From assembly GCF_918797505.1 (NCBI RefSeq), contig NC_092797.1, forward strand, positions 17,993,372-18,057,371: a DNA stretch of 64,000 nucleotides, read 5' to 3'. Every line of letters begins with the position of its first letter. Position 1 is the stretch's first letter. Below the pieces are notes generated by a model. That model was not told where the DNA came from. It saw only the letters and a program-made list of their open reading frames with translations, and ran no database searches. Source of the stretch: Bemisia tabaci (taxonomy: Eukaryota > Arthropoda > Insecta > Hemiptera > Aleyrodidae). Shown piece after piece: positions 31,203 to 44,885 of the stretch. Made by a program: the position numbers and the translations under genes.

Positions 31203-31357
31203 TTGTTCCCGGTAATGGCTTAAGATTAAAACTGTAGGTAGGTAAATTCATATAAACAGGTATGAAAGATATATAATGAAGGGATTGTATGAAGTTTCCT
31301 ATTGACAAATAACTTTTTACAAGAGGCATCTTTCGGAAGATTGAGTATTGTCTCGAG

Positions 31358-31388
<31 letters not shown>

Positions 31389-31478
31389 CAATTATGAAAA
31401 TTGTTTCAATATAAGTTTTACTGATGAAATATAGGATTGAATAACTGACTAAGGAAAGAAATAGGGAACGGTAGAGAT

Positions 31479-33057
31479 TTAGTAAAGATTTAGTAAAGAG
31501 AGAGAGAGTCTCTGAGAATTCTCAATTTGAGAATAATTGAGTGGGGATTTTCCGAAATTGCTGATAGTTGTGTGTTGAATTTTACTTAAGTCTTCATCGA
31601 AGAAAATTCCTAGGAATTTTTGGGAGTCAACTATGTTCAGGCTAATATTATGAGTCATAATTGTACTTTGATTAAATCTAGATTTTGGGCCGTTGAATAT
31701 CATAGGACATGTTTTATTAAAATTGGAAATCATGAAACTGTTAAAGAACCAATCGGTAAGCTTTTGAAAAATTATATCACCTGAGTTTAAAGAAAATTTC
31801 ATTGATATCTGACCCTGCGAGACTATTATTGAAACATCGCCTGCAAATAGTATTGTGATGCCGAGTTCTTTGGGTAGTGCATCGATGATATCATTTCTGT
31901 AGATGAGGAATGCGTAGGAGAGGAATTAGGAGTGAGCCTTGGGGTGCTCCGACTTCGATGGCCTTATAGAGGGATTTTATCCATTCACTGTTTGGAAGAA
32001 GGGCCTGAAGTCTATGTTGTAAGTAGGAAAACATTAGTTTGAGGGTTGATTCGTTGAATCCATGGTGTTTTAGTTTATATAATAATATTAATTCATGATT
32101 TACTATGTCAAACGCAGCACTGAGATCGCAGTACAATGTGACCGCAATCAATTTATTTTTATAGCTCTGATGACGTAATATTCTCAGTTTTTCTTGGATT
32201 GCAGTATGGGTGCTCTTGCCTGGGATAAATCCATGCCGGTTACTGTGAAATAACTGATTCTTGATAAAGAATCTTAGGAGCTGTTACTTTCTCAAAGATT
32301 TTATTAATTGGATTTATTGAGAGCAATATGGGTCTGTCATTTGCCGTTAGGTATTTTGGATCTTTTTTATGTGCCTAAGGAGACGACTGTCGACTTTTTA
32401 AGTTCATTCCGATAAGTGGATGAATTTACAAGTAAATAAAAAATCTTTGTGAGCGGTTTCCTGATTTCACCATTCACTTGTTTGATAAAATGCCAGAGTT
32501 TTGGAATGGGTTGTTGATCTAGGTACTAGTTTTTAATTCTTTAATTATTGTTTCAATACTTGAAAAGGACACTTTATTAATACTGGAAGGGCGCTGTATT
32601 TGTTTTTCAGATAGTTTTGGTTGATTTATCCGAGGCTCATTGTTTTCGAACGTTTCCTCAAGTAATTTGGGGACTTCGGAGGTAAAGTATTCATTGAATT
32701 TCTGGGCTAAGATTTCGTTGTCTGTTACGGGTAGTCCATCTATTAGTATCTCGTTGATTTTATTGTCATTGGATTTACCTATCGTATCATATAGAGTTGA
32801 CTAATCTCCACGTTGTCTTATTGAGGGTTATCACTATTTTCTATGATTTTTTCAGTATACTTCCTTTTCGCTTCTCGCAAGACTTTTCTGTGCAATTTGA
32901 CATAATTAGAGTGCCTAAAGTTCAGCAAGCACTTTGAGAAGGAGCTTAACCAATATCTGAGAGTGTTTTTGAACTTGGCGGGGCTCATCCTCATAATCAA
33001 CTGTACATCTTGGTATGGGTAAAAAAAAAAAGTAATTTTGATACTTCTTTTTATCAC
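31479..33057 (-). mobile_element. Non-LTR retrotransposon remnant, unit 2
   Basis: This is the same broken RT relic as at 1517-3095. The same frameshift, the same FAGD change in the catalytic box and the same stops show that it decayed before the units were duplicated or homogenised. Confidence 0.8.
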
Positions 33058-33400
33058 TAATTAACGCAGTATCACATCAGTAATCACTACAGTAACAACC
33101 ATGTATAATTTCTCTCATACTACTCTTGAAAATATTCTGTGAAACATCATCAAGTAGAAAATCCAACGCCCAAACCTCAAAACGTGAGTTTAAAATTTCG
33201 TTCCGCCACGAGGCCCCGTGTAATTATTAAGCCGAGAGAAGGCATAGCTATTATTCCATGGAGAAGGTCCGGCTGCCTCCGTGGTACCTTGAGTCGCAGT
33301 TGGTACTTTGTAAAGTTTATGGATTTTTCCATTAATCCATTTCCCTCTGCCACGACTTGGTCAGATGATGTGCCGCACCGGATATGCTCAGAGATTTGGT

Positions 33401-33416
33401 GGCCCTGAAAAGGGCC
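33401..33416 (-). terminator. Histone 3' stem-loop of unit 2 H3
   Basis: GGCCCTTTTCAGGGCC on the minus strand, 32 bases past the stop. Confidence 0.96.
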
Positions 33417-33448
33417 GTTTTAAAAGAGTGCAGGATCTATGAATGCGC

Positions 33449-33862
<414 letters not shown>

Positions 33863-33926
33863 TCACGGATCGAGGACTTGCTAGAACTCTAAAAGTGATA
33901 TGATGTTGAACGGTGGAGGTTCGGAG

Positions 33927-33935
33927 TATTTATAG
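33927..33935 (-). promoter_or_regulatory. TATA box of unit 2 H3
   Basis: CTATAAATA on the minus strand, at the same distance from the ATG as in unit 1. Confidence 0.8.
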
Positions 33936-34342
33936 TAGAGATTCCCGCCAATTTTGCGCCCCAGTCGATGAGTGGTCGATGAGCCGCCCAATGGGAGCCT
34001 TCCGTCATGGCGCTGGATTTGAAAATATGTAAACCTGCGAGCAGTATGATACTTATGCAATTTCAAGTACTCAAATTTCTTGTGTTTTTGGTTAGTATCT
34101 CAGTTTTAGTTGTGAAAGCAGTTTCCATTACCGCTTTGGTATCATTTACCAACGTGTATGTACGTTGACGTCGATCATTTTGCTATCGTATTATGCAACC
34201 TAACTACAGATATAATATATTGTGGAAGCACAATCAGCGTCCCGACCTCTGATGTTACTTCCGGTGTTGTTGTGTTGTTAACATGGTTTTTTTCAGTGAC
34301 AAACGATTATTGAAATTATTCTTGGTGTTCGTAATTCGCATA

Positions 34343-34848
34343 CAGTGGACTCTCGATAATTCGAAAACCTCATTAATTCGAAGGAAAGTCTGTTTCCCTT
34401 GAAAATCTCCCGATAATTCGAAGAAAATCAATGTATTTTTCTCCCCTCGGTATTTCGAAATTTTTAAGCTGGCGCGGCCCTCTATAATTCGAAATTGCGA
34501 CAAAAATTCTCTCTGTAATTCGACGAAGTGTGGAAAGTAAATATGGTCCTCCCTCTGTAATTCGAATTAAGAAGGTACATTCCCTCTACAATTCGAAGTC
34601 AACTGTTCATGTACCTGGGTGTCTGAAAGAGCTTGGCCTTTGACCTAAAGACCTTTTGGCGTAAATCCGTCCATTTGCCCCTCTATAATTCGAATTCAGA
34701 TGGCGCCTTCCCTCTATAATTCGAACCTCTCTAATTCGAAATTTTTCCACATGGAATCTCTTTAATTCGAACTCTCTTTATTTCGAAACCTCGCTAATTC
34801 GAAGAAAAAGCCGATTCCCTTCAAATTCGAATTATCGAGAGTCCACTG
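34343..34848. mobile_element. Pogo/Tigger-like MITE, unit 2
   Basis: This is a 506-bp copy in the same site and orientation as 4381-4886, with TA at 34341-34342 and 34849-34850. The insertion therefore predates the unit duplication. Confidence 0.85.
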
Positions 34849-35261
34849 TACCAGTATTTCGACTTCATTGCGCTGTTACGTCGAATCGGAAATCAGCTGC
34901 AACTCCATAGGGCTAATGGTACGGACTTCACTTACTGGATATTTCATCCATGGATTAATCTCATGAGTTTAAGGCATTCCGAAGAAGTGAACTGAGAAGT
35001 GAACTCGGAAGGAACGAGCACCGCAAACTCGTCGGCTCCAATTCATTCATCGTGGAATCTTCATCATCTCGTATTTTATTCCACGATGAGCGCAAGGCCT
35101 CTGCCCGATAAAATGTAAAAAGTTATGGAGAAGCGAGCAGCTGTGCCCGTTGAAACGTGGAACAATGGCCCCAGTGTTACGCGCCAACCCGGGCGACCTT
35201 CCGAGAGAGTGGAGTTACCACCAGGCCCCTCCCATTCGCTGCCGAAACGCAGCCGCTCAGG

Positions 35262-35270
35262 TATAAATAG
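35262..35270 (+). promoter_or_regulatory. TATA box of unit 2 H2A
   Basis: TATAAATAG lies 72-80 bases before the ATG. Confidence 0.83.
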
Positions 35271-35341
35271 CCAAGCTTCCCCCTATTGAGCCATTCGTTT
35301 AGTATTCGCGCCACGCAGCAGATTTAAACGCAACATTCAAC

Positions 35342-35716
35342 ATGTCTGGAAGAGGTAAAGGAGGCAAGACTAAGGGCAAGTCCAAGACCCGTTCATCCCG
35401 CGCTGGACTCCAATTCCCCGTCGGACGTATCCACCGTCTGCTCCGCAAGGGTAACTACGCTGAGCGTGTTGGTGCCGGAGCGCCAGTCTACCTGGCTGCC
35501 GTTATGGAATACTTGGCCGCTGAAGTTCTCGAGTTGGCCGGTAACGCCGCCCGTGACAACAAGAAGACCAGGATCATCCCCCGTCACTTGCAGTTGGCCA
35601 TCCGTAATGACGAGGAATTGAACAAGCTCCTCTCTGGCGTCACCATCGCCCAAGGAGGTGTTTTGCCCAACATCCAGGCTGTGCTTCTGCCCAAGAAGAC
35701 CGAGAAGAAGGCATAA
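35342..35716 (+). CDS. H2A: Histone H2A, intact
   Basis: The gene encodes 124 residues from [15 protein letters not shown] to [10 protein letters not shown], the usual insect H2A length. The histone fold includes [32 protein letters not shown] and [11 protein letters not shown]. The C-terminal docking region [15 protein letters not shown], missing from the unit 1 product, is present, as is the KK pair at 118-119 that is ubiquitinated in animals. There is no SQ motif of H2A.X, so it is canonical H2A. It is intronless with a TATA box, and the stem-loop lies 35 bases after the stop. It shows the empty P-element target GAACAAGC at 35620-35627. Confidence 0.98.
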   Translation: MSGRGKGGKTKGKSKTRSSRAGLQFPVGRIHRLLRKGNYAERVGAGAPVYLAAVMEYLAAEVLELAGNAARDNKKTRIIPRHLQLAIRNDEELNKLLSGVTIAQGGVLPNIQAVLLPKKTEKKA

Positions 35717-35751
35717 GCTGTCTCCCTCCAGTCGTCTCTTCACTTTAAAAC

Positions 35752-35767
35752 GGCCCTTTTCAGGGCC
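35752..35767 (+). terminator. Histone 3' stem-loop of unit 2 H2A
   Basis: GGCCCTTTTCAGGGCC followed by ACCAA. Confidence 0.96.
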
Positions 35768-36110
35768 ACCAATTTGTGTAGCTACCATATACCATTTGTA
35801 ATGCATCCAAGCGGAATCTCTCGTTCGATTTAAGTGTAACTTGCCGTGTAAATTGTCACGTGGGCAAATTTTGCCACTATAGCCATTTGTTCCCGGGCCC
35901 GGAAAGATAGCGTCTTCAAAATAATCTTGAACAGAAAATGAGGGGGGGAAAAGCGCCAAGTTAAAAGTGCAATCGCACGTTAAAGTTCCCCTCGTTTTAT
36001 TGTTCGCCTTGATGCATGTAGAAGCTGCTGACTATTCACTCCTGGATTTCTACCGGGTGATCCAGAGCACTCGTCCACCATCTTTCTCGATGGAACCAGG
36101 AACGGCCGAC

Positions 36111-37483
36111 TATGAAGGGCCGTTTGTAACTAAAGATACGAATGTTGGCAATATATAAGAAATGATGTAATACATGAAATATTCAAGATATATATGAAAT
36201 TTTGAAATTTTGAAATATATATACGGAACTGTCGCAATATATAAGAAATGTGACAGTTAGTTAGTTAGTTATTATAATTTTAAGATATTCAGCGCCTATA
36301 TTTAGGAAATCGACTCCAAAATATACGGCGAAAATCGTGCAATATATAAGAAATGTGTCAATATTTAAGAAATCGACTTCACAATATATATGGCGAAATT
36401 CGTGCGATACAAAGGGCGATCCATAATTCGATCCCCTCTAAATTTTTACCTAATGGAGGCAAAGATTTGAAACTTGGGGGATGTTCTCAGGTCAAAGGGA
36501 GCTACTTTCTGGCCCCCTAAAATTTTCCGGGGAACCCTTAGGGGGGAGGGGGACGGAAACCAATTGTTTTTTCAATTGAGAAGACCCCCTTTGTTGTACC
36601 TTGTTCGAAAGAGCATCAAAAAAGGAAACTTTTCGGGTAAACCAGAAGTCCATATCTCAAACCGTTTCAAAATGGCGTTCGGTTAAAATTCAAGATGGCC
36701 GAAAATTGACACCGGCTGTTTGTCAATGGATTTGCGCGAAAATCGGTATCTACGGGTATATTGATAAGAGAAAAACGAATTTGAAGTTAGATTTCTAAAG
36801 AAAAAAAATTCCAAAATGGCCGGATTTTTTTTTTTTTTTTTTGAAATCTAACTTCAAATTCGTTTTTCTCCTATCAATATACCCGTAGATACCGATTTTC
36901 GCGCAAATCCATTGACAAACAGCCGGTGTCAATTTTCGGCCATCTTGAATGTTAACCGAACGCCATTTTGAATTGGTTTGAGATATGGACTTCTGGTTTA
37001 TCCGAAAAGTTTCCTTTTTTGATGCTCTTTCGAACAAGGTACAACAAAGGGGGTCTTCTCAATTGAAAAAACAATTGGTTTCCGTCCCCCCTCCCCCCTA
37101 AGGGTTCCCCGGAAAATTTTAGGGGGCCAGAAAGTAGCTCCCTTGTACCTAAGAACATCTCCCAGGATTCAAATCTTTGCCTCAATTAGGTAAAAATTTA
37201 GATGCGATAGAAAGGGCTTATGGATTACCCTTTATATCGCACGAATTTCGCCATATATATTGTGAAGTCGATTTCTTATATATTGACACATTTCTTATAT
37301 ATTGCACGATTTTCGCCATATATTTTGGAGTCGATTTCCTAAATATTGTCACATTTCTCATATATTGCGACAGTTCCGTATATATATTTCAAAATTTCAT
37401 ATATATCTTGAATATTTCATATATTATATCATTTCTTATATATTGCCAACATTCGTATCTTTAGTTACAAACGGCCCTTCATA
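36111..37483. mobile_element. Foldback element, unit 2 copy
   Basis: This is a 1373-bp palindrome matching 10706-12079, with the same GGCCGAC direct repeats at 36104-36110 and 37484-37490 and the same nested centre. It differs by one base in a G run. Confidence 0.85.
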
Positions 37484-37490
37484 GGCCGAC

Positions 37491-37989
37491 AATTGAGCCT
37501 CGAGACGAAAACAAAACTTAGTGCGGTAAATTAACCTCGAAGAATTCAATGAAAATATTGTCAGTCCCTTTAAACCCCCTGGAGGGCGGTTACCTCCCGT
37601 TTCTCGCATATTTCAAATGGGAAGCGTATGTTTTGACTTCGGATTCGAATTTCATAGTCAAAAATAAGAACTTTCTATTGTATGCCTTCTTCCCCCGAGC
37701 CCCCCCCCCCCCCCCACTTTTTGGAGCCATGGGCGGGCAAATCTTTATTGGGCTCTGCAGGCGTTAAAATTATCCGATTTCTGAAATCTAAAAGTCTTCT
37801 GAGAGAGAAGATCGAAACCTTTTCGTTGGTGTGCCACGTGACCCCTGTCGACCCAAAATTGTGGGGCTTTGGAGGGCCATAAGTTGAAAATTTCAAATGG
37901 CAAGGGTATATTCTGATTCAAGTTTGGATTCTACGCGAAAAGTTACGTAGAATTGACATTGCGAATGGATCGATTGCCCCAATTTTTTT
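37491..37989. repeat. Degenerate repeat-derived spacer, unit 2
   Basis: This matches 12087-12585, with a longer C run near 37700. No gene is seen. Confidence 0.5.
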
Positions 37990-39783
37990 ACCCGTTCTTT
38001 CCTCCAAACGCACACGGTTCTTTGTGGGGAAAGGGGGTCCTAAGGTAATTTGGGGCAAATAGGCCACGTGCCATATCAATTCCACGCAACTTGTCGCCCA
38101 GAATCCAAATCTGAAGTCAAAACATACCCCTACTTGACATTTGAAATTTTCGACTTGAAAATCGGATAATTTTAACACTTACAGTGCCCTACTGAAATCT
38201 GCCCAGAAATTGCAGCAAAGCGCCCGATAATTCCAAAAAATGGGGGTCTAGGGGGAAAAGGCACAGAACAAAAAGTTCTGTTTCTTTGTTTAGTATAAAA
38301 AATTCGAGTCCGAAGTCAAAACATACCCTTCCTATTTAATATGTGCGAGAAAGGGGGGGTACCCCACTCAACCCCCCCCTTCCCGCCTCCCACGTTGTTT
38401 GGGGGGGGGGGGGGGGGTACTACTTACGCTTCGAATGCGGCAATTCCCCGAAGAACAAAGGTCTCATTTTATTCGGAATTTAAACATAGCACATTAGGTC
38501 CCGCAAGAGCGCGGGGAATGTTTTAAATCAAAAGCCGATAGCTAATTTGTCCGTTAATTATACTGAAGGAAGTGCAACGGTGCGGAAATCCACAGTTTTT
38601 AATTCTTATGGTTTTTAACACGGTTAAATCCACAAAACAAAGAATTGATATACTTATTTCTTCTCGATATTTTGGCTCCTAGTTTTGATCGTCAGGGATG
38701 CCATTATCGATTATGTAGGCGCGCTGCGATTTTGCTTGTCCCCAAGCGCTGTGCCGGGCCTGTCAGCCATGCTTTTTTTTAGCCATTTGGTATTTGGCAA
38801 TGGCATTTTGTTTTTTTCATTTTAGAAGAATGGATGTATCTTTCCGGCGGAAAATAGCACCGTAGCGCGTTTTCACGCTCGCTTAAAAAATACATGTACT
38901 CTTCGCAATCTTAGGATTGATCCTCAATTATAATGCTTCAAGTAATGATCCTTCGTCAGAGTGTGGGTTTGAATAATAAATACAATTTTGAAATATTCAA
39001 AGACTAACATGTATTCTCGAAATGTGAGGGTAGGATTTTTTTTTTTTTTTTTTTTAAACTTTCCTTGCTCTGCTATCAAGGTTCATGCATTTCTATGTAT
39101 TTGAGACGCGGGAACTCATCATTCAACCTAAAGTTGACGTTATAAACTTATGAAAATGTTGAATTCCGTTCATTTATTTAATTAATTTTTCTTCATATTA
39201 CTCCCAATTTCCTGTTTCCACTAATTTCACCATTTTCAAACTGGGACTTGACAGCATTATGACGGTCGTTGTTCGTTTATTCCGTCAGCTGAGCTTGAAA
39301 TGAACTTATGTTTATTTGAGTTTTAGTACTGGTTATTTGAGTGTAAAACTTGAAATTCAACCCTTACTCGGTGTGTTTGGTTTCTCCTGTACCTCCATTT
39401 ACTCGGTACTTGACTTTTGTTATCTCTCGCCAGTTTTTGAATCCTTGAAATGTTGATTGACCAGAATATAGCAGCATTTGGCGAGAGATAAGTCATGGAA
39501 AAGTGCATCCACTAAACTGCAATGAAAAAAAATCAACACGCGTGTACGGCAAGGCTTTTTATTTTAACGAAATGTTGATTTTTTTTTCAGTATTTTTCCT
39601 GCGAAACAGCGTGGTGTAGCTATTTTTTAAGGATAATCGACGAAAGAGGTTTGCAGTTCATTATCCAGTGTTCGTAACCATGTACTTACTTACAGTTCTC
39701 GAACTCGTGTCGTCGATTTCATCGTGCCGTACTGAGAGTAGCACGTTCTTCCTTGGATTTCATTCATTGCCAGCCATATTGCG
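37990..39783. other. 1.8 kb segment absent from unit 1
   Basis: No gene is recognised. The first 500 bp contain GAAGTCAAAACATACCC twice (inverse to the motif near 37630) and a G run near 38400, and look like decayed foldback arms. At 39524-39590 ATGAAAAAAAATCAACACG and GTTGATTTTTTTTTCAG form a small inverted repeat. The right part (from about 39692) already belongs to the tandem repeat that continues after the junction. Confidence 0.6.
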
Positions 39784-40192
39784 AGTTTAACGTCCCTCTC
39801 TGGGTAGGTATCGTTCAGCCATATTGAGAGTTTTGCATCCCTCTCTGAGTTTTACTGTGCCGCATTGAGAGTTGAACGTCTCTCTATAAAATTCATTTTT
39901 CCAGTTGTAGGCCCCTGCTCTTTGGATTTCATTTAGTCGTAGGTATTTCATTCAGCCGTATTGAGAGTATTTCGTCCCACTGCGGGTATCATTTAGCCAA
40001 ATTGAGAGTTTCGCATCCTTCTCCGAATTTCATTGTGCCGCATTGAGAGCTGAACGTCTCTCTCTGAAGTTCATTTTGCCGCACTGAGAGTTGCAGGCCA
40101 TTTCATTCAGTCGTATTTCATTCAGACGTTTTGAGAGTTTTACGTCCCTCTCTGGGTATCATTTAGCCATATTGAGAGTTTTGCATATTGAG
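39692..40192. repeat. Short-period tandem repeat upstream of H2B, unit 2
   Basis: This has the same ATTGAGAGTTTTGCATCC / CATTTAGCC units as 12586-12995, plus about 90 bp more array on the left. Confidence 0.72.
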
Positions 40193-40525
40193 TAGAACCC
40201 GTGTAGAACATCGATTGGGACTGAGTAAAAGGATAGTGATAGTCGCCTCGACTGTGGATTTTCGTCTTATGTTATGCCGAACCTTATTGACGATGGAACT
40301 CCGAACTCTGAACCGAAGCTTTAGTAGCTCTTGAGAACCGAGAAAAATGGCATTTCAAATGAGATTGGCGACCGAGAGGTCTGCGGTGCTCGAAAAATGG
40401 AATAAATGAACGTGACCGTTACTGGAGAGGAGAAAAGAGCAGAGAGGGGAAACCGTTGAGCACCTGGCGCCCCACCGCGAGCCGGTTCAACCGCCTGGGA
40501 TTGGGCGCATCGAGGCGGCCCATTG

Positions 40526-40535
40526 TATATATAAA
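40526..40535 (+). promoter_or_regulatory. TATA box of unit 2 H2B
   Basis: TATATATAAA, in the same position as in unit 1. Confidence 0.83.
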
Positions 40536-40588
40536 CCCGAGCTGAGCGCTGAGCAGTCACTCGTTTGCAGCTCGAACTCATCGACGCA

Positions 40589-40960
40589 ATGGCTCCGAAA
40601 GCAAGTGGAAAGGCAGTGAAGAAAGCGGGCAAGGCCCAGAAGAACATCACCAAGGGTGACAAGAAGAAGAAGCGCAGGAGGAAGGAATCCTACGCCATCT
40701 ACATCTACAAAGTCTTGAAACAGGTGCACCCCGATACCGGAGTCTCCTCCAAGGCTATGTCCATCATGAACTCCTTCGTCAACGACATCTTCGAACGTAT
40801 CGCCGCCGAAGCCAGCCGTCTCTCCCACTACAACAAGAGGTCTACCATCACCTCCCGGGAGATCCAGACCGCCGTCAGGCTTCTCCTCCCCGGAGAATTG
40901 GCTAAGCACGCCGTCTCTGAAGGAACCAAGGCTGTCACCAAGTACACCAGCTCGAAGTAG
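40589..40960 (+). CDS. H2B: Histone H2B, unit 2 copy
   Basis: The gene encodes 123 residues, the same protein as at 13392-13763. The start is the ATG at 40589, because the 24 bases of open frame before it have no ATG. Promoter, CCAAT element and stem-loop are conserved. It is the last histone gene in the window and lies 4.87 kb downstream of H2A on the same strand. Confidence 0.98.
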   Translation: MAPKASGKAVKKAGKAQKNITKGDKKKKRRRKESYAIYIYKVLKQVHPDTGVSSKAMSIMNSFVNDIFERIAAEASRLSHYNKRSTITSREIQTAVRLLLPGELAKHAVSEGTKAVTKYTSSK

Positions 40961-40993
40961 ATCTTCTCTTCACCTGGCTCCACACTTTAAAAC

Positions 40994-41009
40994 GGCCCTT
41001 TTCAGGGCC
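40994..41009 (+). terminator. Histone 3' stem-loop of unit 2 H2B
   Basis: GGCCCTTTTCAGGGCC followed by ACCAA. Confidence 0.96.
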
Positions 41010-42150
41010 ACCAAACTTACGAGCACTACATAAGAATGAGGAGACTGGTTGATCCCCTTGTTCCCCAAAAGTCCCAGAAGCACCAACACCTCCTTTTATT
41101 CGGAATTTGATTTGAATAAAGCACAGGTAACGGTCGAGTGGGGCGGAATGTTTCATATCATACCTAAGGCAACAGCTACTTAGGCCATTAATTAAACTGG
41201 CGTTTTCTCCCGAGTTTGTTCCGCAATGATATATTTGTTTTCCCATTTTTTTTTTTTTATTCATTCAGTTTTATAATTTTATCAGTATTAATAATGCTAA
41301 GATTTGTAGCATTAAACACTATAGCTATTATGTTTATGTAACAAGGTGATCCTCAAATTCGAATTAAGCGTTCACCGCTATAATTCGAACAATCTCACAA
41401 TTGATTTCATATGAGATCAATTTAATAATAATAATAATAGATATTACCTACGGTGATCATAATGAGAGAAGAAAAACTTTTTCTACGGACAAATAACATT
41501 CAAGAATACACGCGTTTTATATTAATTTCATCTCCAGCAGTTGTTATAGGACATACTTATTACAATTTTAGCAGAGACAAATCTTGCACACCTCGATTTC
41601 GCAGGGGTAGTATCACAGTTCAAATTATTGAAAAAACGTAGCAATTATCACGGTAGTAGTAGTTGTGATTTTCTAACCGTGGAAAACACGTTAGGTTCAC
41701 TCCCACAAGTATAACATAAAATTGAGAGACTAACCTGTAATTATTTCGAGTTACTCCCAGAACCGAAGGAAATCATTGGAAAATCCTTCTGTATTAGCAG
41801 AAATAATTCCCATTGATATCACACAGTGCAAATGAGCAAGAACAAAATGAGTGTCACGTAAAAACAAACATCAACAGGAGAATTACCCAAAATAATCCCA
41901 ATCATCAAAACTCGCTCAGTAGACAAAAATAAAAACCCCGTGAATAAAAAAAAAAAAACGAGTGGATTAGACAAGTTAGAGTACTTGTATTCCATGCATA
42001 GTGGGTAGCTGATCTTCAAACAATTTTAATTCCTGCAGGAACAGCAATAATTTTAATTGCGGAAATAAAATAGGCCCGGGTCCCGAAAACTTTGCCAAGT
42101 GTATAAATATATGATCACCTCAAACAATATAACTCCAAAAAACGGAAAAA
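41010..42150. other. Spacer downstream of unit 2 H2B
   Basis: This is a near-identical copy of 13813-14949 with no gene. Confidence 0.6.
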
Positions 42151-42620
42151 GCATCGTAAAAGAAAACTTTCCTCGCAAACCCGAAGTCAATATCTCAAAC
42201 TGTTTCAAACCGGCGGCCGGATAAAGTTGAAGATGGCCGAAAATTGAGCCCGGTTGTTTGTCGATGGATGTGTGCTAAAATCGGTTTTGGAGGTATTTTG
42301 ATGACAGGAAATTGACCTTGAAGTCTAATTTTCTAAAAATCCGAAGTTTCTGAAGTGTCCGCCGATTAAATTACAAAATGGGCGAAAAACGGTTTCTCTC
42401 TCTCTTTTATTTCTTTTTTCTTTTTTTAGAAATCTAACTTCAAATTTGTTAATGTCATGCCAAAGCACACTTTAGTACGAAGTTTCAGTATTTTCGGCAC
42501 TTTTGGAAATTTCGGATTTTTTTAAAATCTGCTGACTTCAAGTTCGATTTTCTGTCCTCGAAATACCTCCGAAACCCGATTTCAGCGCACATCCATCGAC
42601 AAATAACCGGGGTCAATTGA
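42151..42620. mobile_element. Diverged foldback-family relic at the end of unit homology
   Basis: The left 45 bases match unit 1 (GTAAAAGAAAACTTTCC, CCCGAAGTCAATATCTC). After that, similarity to the unit 1 element is only family level (CCGGCGGCCGG, GAAGATGGCCGAAAATT, TTTGTCGATGGATG). It is an imperfect palindrome centred near 42410, with TTTGTCGATGGATG pairing with CATCCATCGACAAA. Confidence 0.75.
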
Positions 42621-43961
42621 GGCACTGGATGCGAATAGGGCACTTCTTGGTTGCAGTGTTTCACAGTCTCCTCTTATATTTCATTTCTTGTAAGGAAGCG
42701 AATACATCCATTTCACTAAGAATTTTACTGACTGAGGAAAGTCGAAATTGGGGGGACTGCGGCCCCTATCCGACCCCCTAGGTGGCATGAGAGGAAAATG
42801 AATGAAAGAGAAGAAAGTGGCTAAATTGCAGAGAAAATGGCACGAGGGACCACGACCTTTTATGGGTAAAAGGGCGAAAAACCTAAGGAGAGAGAAAAGA
42901 AAATGGCAAACTAGAAAAAGAGAGAACTTAACCTAAACTGGATACCCCCCGCCAATATACACAACAACTACTCACATGCTGATCTGAATAAGGCTAGGAT
43001 GGATGGCGGCGGCCCAGTCCAAGGCGTAGGGGGGTGGAAGCCCCATGGCAAACTCACATGTCCGCGGCTCAAATGTGATGCCTAACTAGACATAATAAAG
43101 GGCGTGGCGACGGCGTAAAAACAAAACTCAAACCTCATAGCAAAGGTGCAAAGGTGTAAAGCTAACTACACGGCGACGGCGTAATGCAAACCGGGGAGAA
43201 TGAAGCACAACCACCTGCTACTGCGCATGGAAAGAAAAAACAGAACTGCTCACTTGTCCAAGTGCAGTCTCGAGAAATGACTAAAAACTAATAAAATGAG
43301 AGAGAGAGAGTGGAAAAGCAATCATAGACGTTACCAGGATGATGATGCAAAAAGGCAAGAGAGAAAAAACTAAAGCTTGAGGAACAAAATCCAAAGAGAA
43401 AAGGCTAGGATGCTACTGCGAAGATCTCGAAGAAAGCTAATAAGGAACTCCTCACAGCGCTGGCAAAAGAGAACTGATTCGCGAGGCGAAGCTCAAGTCG
43501 AGAGCTCCCGAAAAATGCAGTTTTCGGAAGATCCCGCTAAGGAGGGCAGAGGTCGCGACCCTGACCAATCAGGAGCGACGACCCCTCTTCATGACATCTG
43601 TGACGTAGCGTTTACTTAGGCGCTCTTCCCCTCGTCTTATTGGGCTCCTTTTATGCTTTTTTAACTGCTTAAGCCAAAAATGAGGATAGTTTTTTTCAGC
43701 TCTCATCAAATTTTCGTAAAATCGAATGCATCAAAAAAATTAAAACTACTAGACATTTTTCATTTTTTTAGTCACCGAAATACACGTTTCTTGACACATT
43801 ATATTTTGACTCCTGTCCGTAAACCGCTCTCAGTTCAACCTTGGGGTTTTTTTTTTTTTTTAAAAAACATGGAATCTGCCTATGGTCAACCAATATTGAC
43901 CATTGAAAAATGGTCGTCATTAGGTTTACGAACTGTAACATACGTGAAAATGAGTATATAT
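42621..43961. other. Spacer, no gene seen
   Basis: A purine-rich GAGAGA stretch lies at 42780-43440. Short ORFs (for example 43377-43619) show no known domain and have biased, simple composition. Confidence 0.4.
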
Positions 43962-44431
43962 CAGGGGTGGACTGGCCATGGGGGCGGGGAAGCGATCGCC
44001 TACAAACGATACGCGGCGATTTTCGTTTTTCGAGTCATCGTTTTTTCCCCGTACCTAATGTTGTAATTTTCCAATCCTTCTCAGTCCCTACAAGACCCCA
44101 AAATCCCTGAAAATGTGTCTCTTAGAGACATAAAAGGTCGCCTGAAGCTTATAATACGTAATATACAGGAAAATGTAGTGGGATCCTGGGGCTCCAGACC
44201 TGATGAAGGGGCCCCCGAAGAATCCTCAGAGTGGGTTATTTTGAAGTTCAAATATCCTCGAAATGGACACTAAAAATTCTTAAAATTGCGTTTAAAAAGT
44301 GTGAAATATTCAAAAATTTTCCGCGGGAGGGCCGTCCCCGGACCCCCTTTCGAAGGCCCACGAACGACAGGAGATGCACCCAAATGTAGGTCGCATCTTA
44401 ACTTTTCGACTGTCATGCCAGTCCGCCCCTG
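43962..44431. mobile_element. hAT-like non-autonomous element, 470 bp
   Basis: The terminal inverted repeats are CAGGGGTGGACTGGC and its complement. The flanking 8-mers GTATATAT and GTATGTAT differ at one base, which fits the 8-bp duplication and CAG(G)GG ends of hAT elements. No transposase is present. Confidence 0.8.
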
Positions 44432-44581
44432 GTATGTATTAATTGATTATGCAGACAATTTTTGACAAAAGAATCTGAAGGAAAACGTCAAAATCAAATG
44501 TTTTGGCAGTACATGCGGTATCAGTTTTAGTGGGGGTCTCGCCCTAAGATAGCAGGTTCCCTTCAAAAATGTAAGTATACC

Positions 44582-44885
44582 CAGGGCCGGATTTACATTT
44601 TAGCGCCTTAGGCTGAACTTAGGGTGGCGCCCCTAAAAGCAGGCGCTCTCGTTGGAGGGGGGAGGGGGTTTCCATACGTCCCTCCCCTCCAGATCAGAAG
44701 GAGGATGTTAGGCCTCAGGATAATGTTCAAATTCACCTTTAAAAAAACACGATTTTAAACAGTTTTGAGGAACGTTTACGTTTTGATGAGTCACTTTTTT
44801 TAATAAATTCTCAAAAATTTTGCGCCCCTCAGAATGTTGCGCCCTAGGCTATAGCCTATGTAGCCTATTGGTAAATCCGGCCCTG
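44582..44885. mobile_element. hAT-like MITE, 304 bp
   Basis: The ends are CAGGGCCGGATTTA and TAAATCCGGCCCTG. The flanking 8-mers AGTATACC and CGGATACC match at six of eight positions. Internal text such as TTAGCGCCTTAGGCTG and GCGCCCTAGGCTATAGCC is also inverted. It belongs to the same terminal family as 61892-62803. Confidence 0.75.
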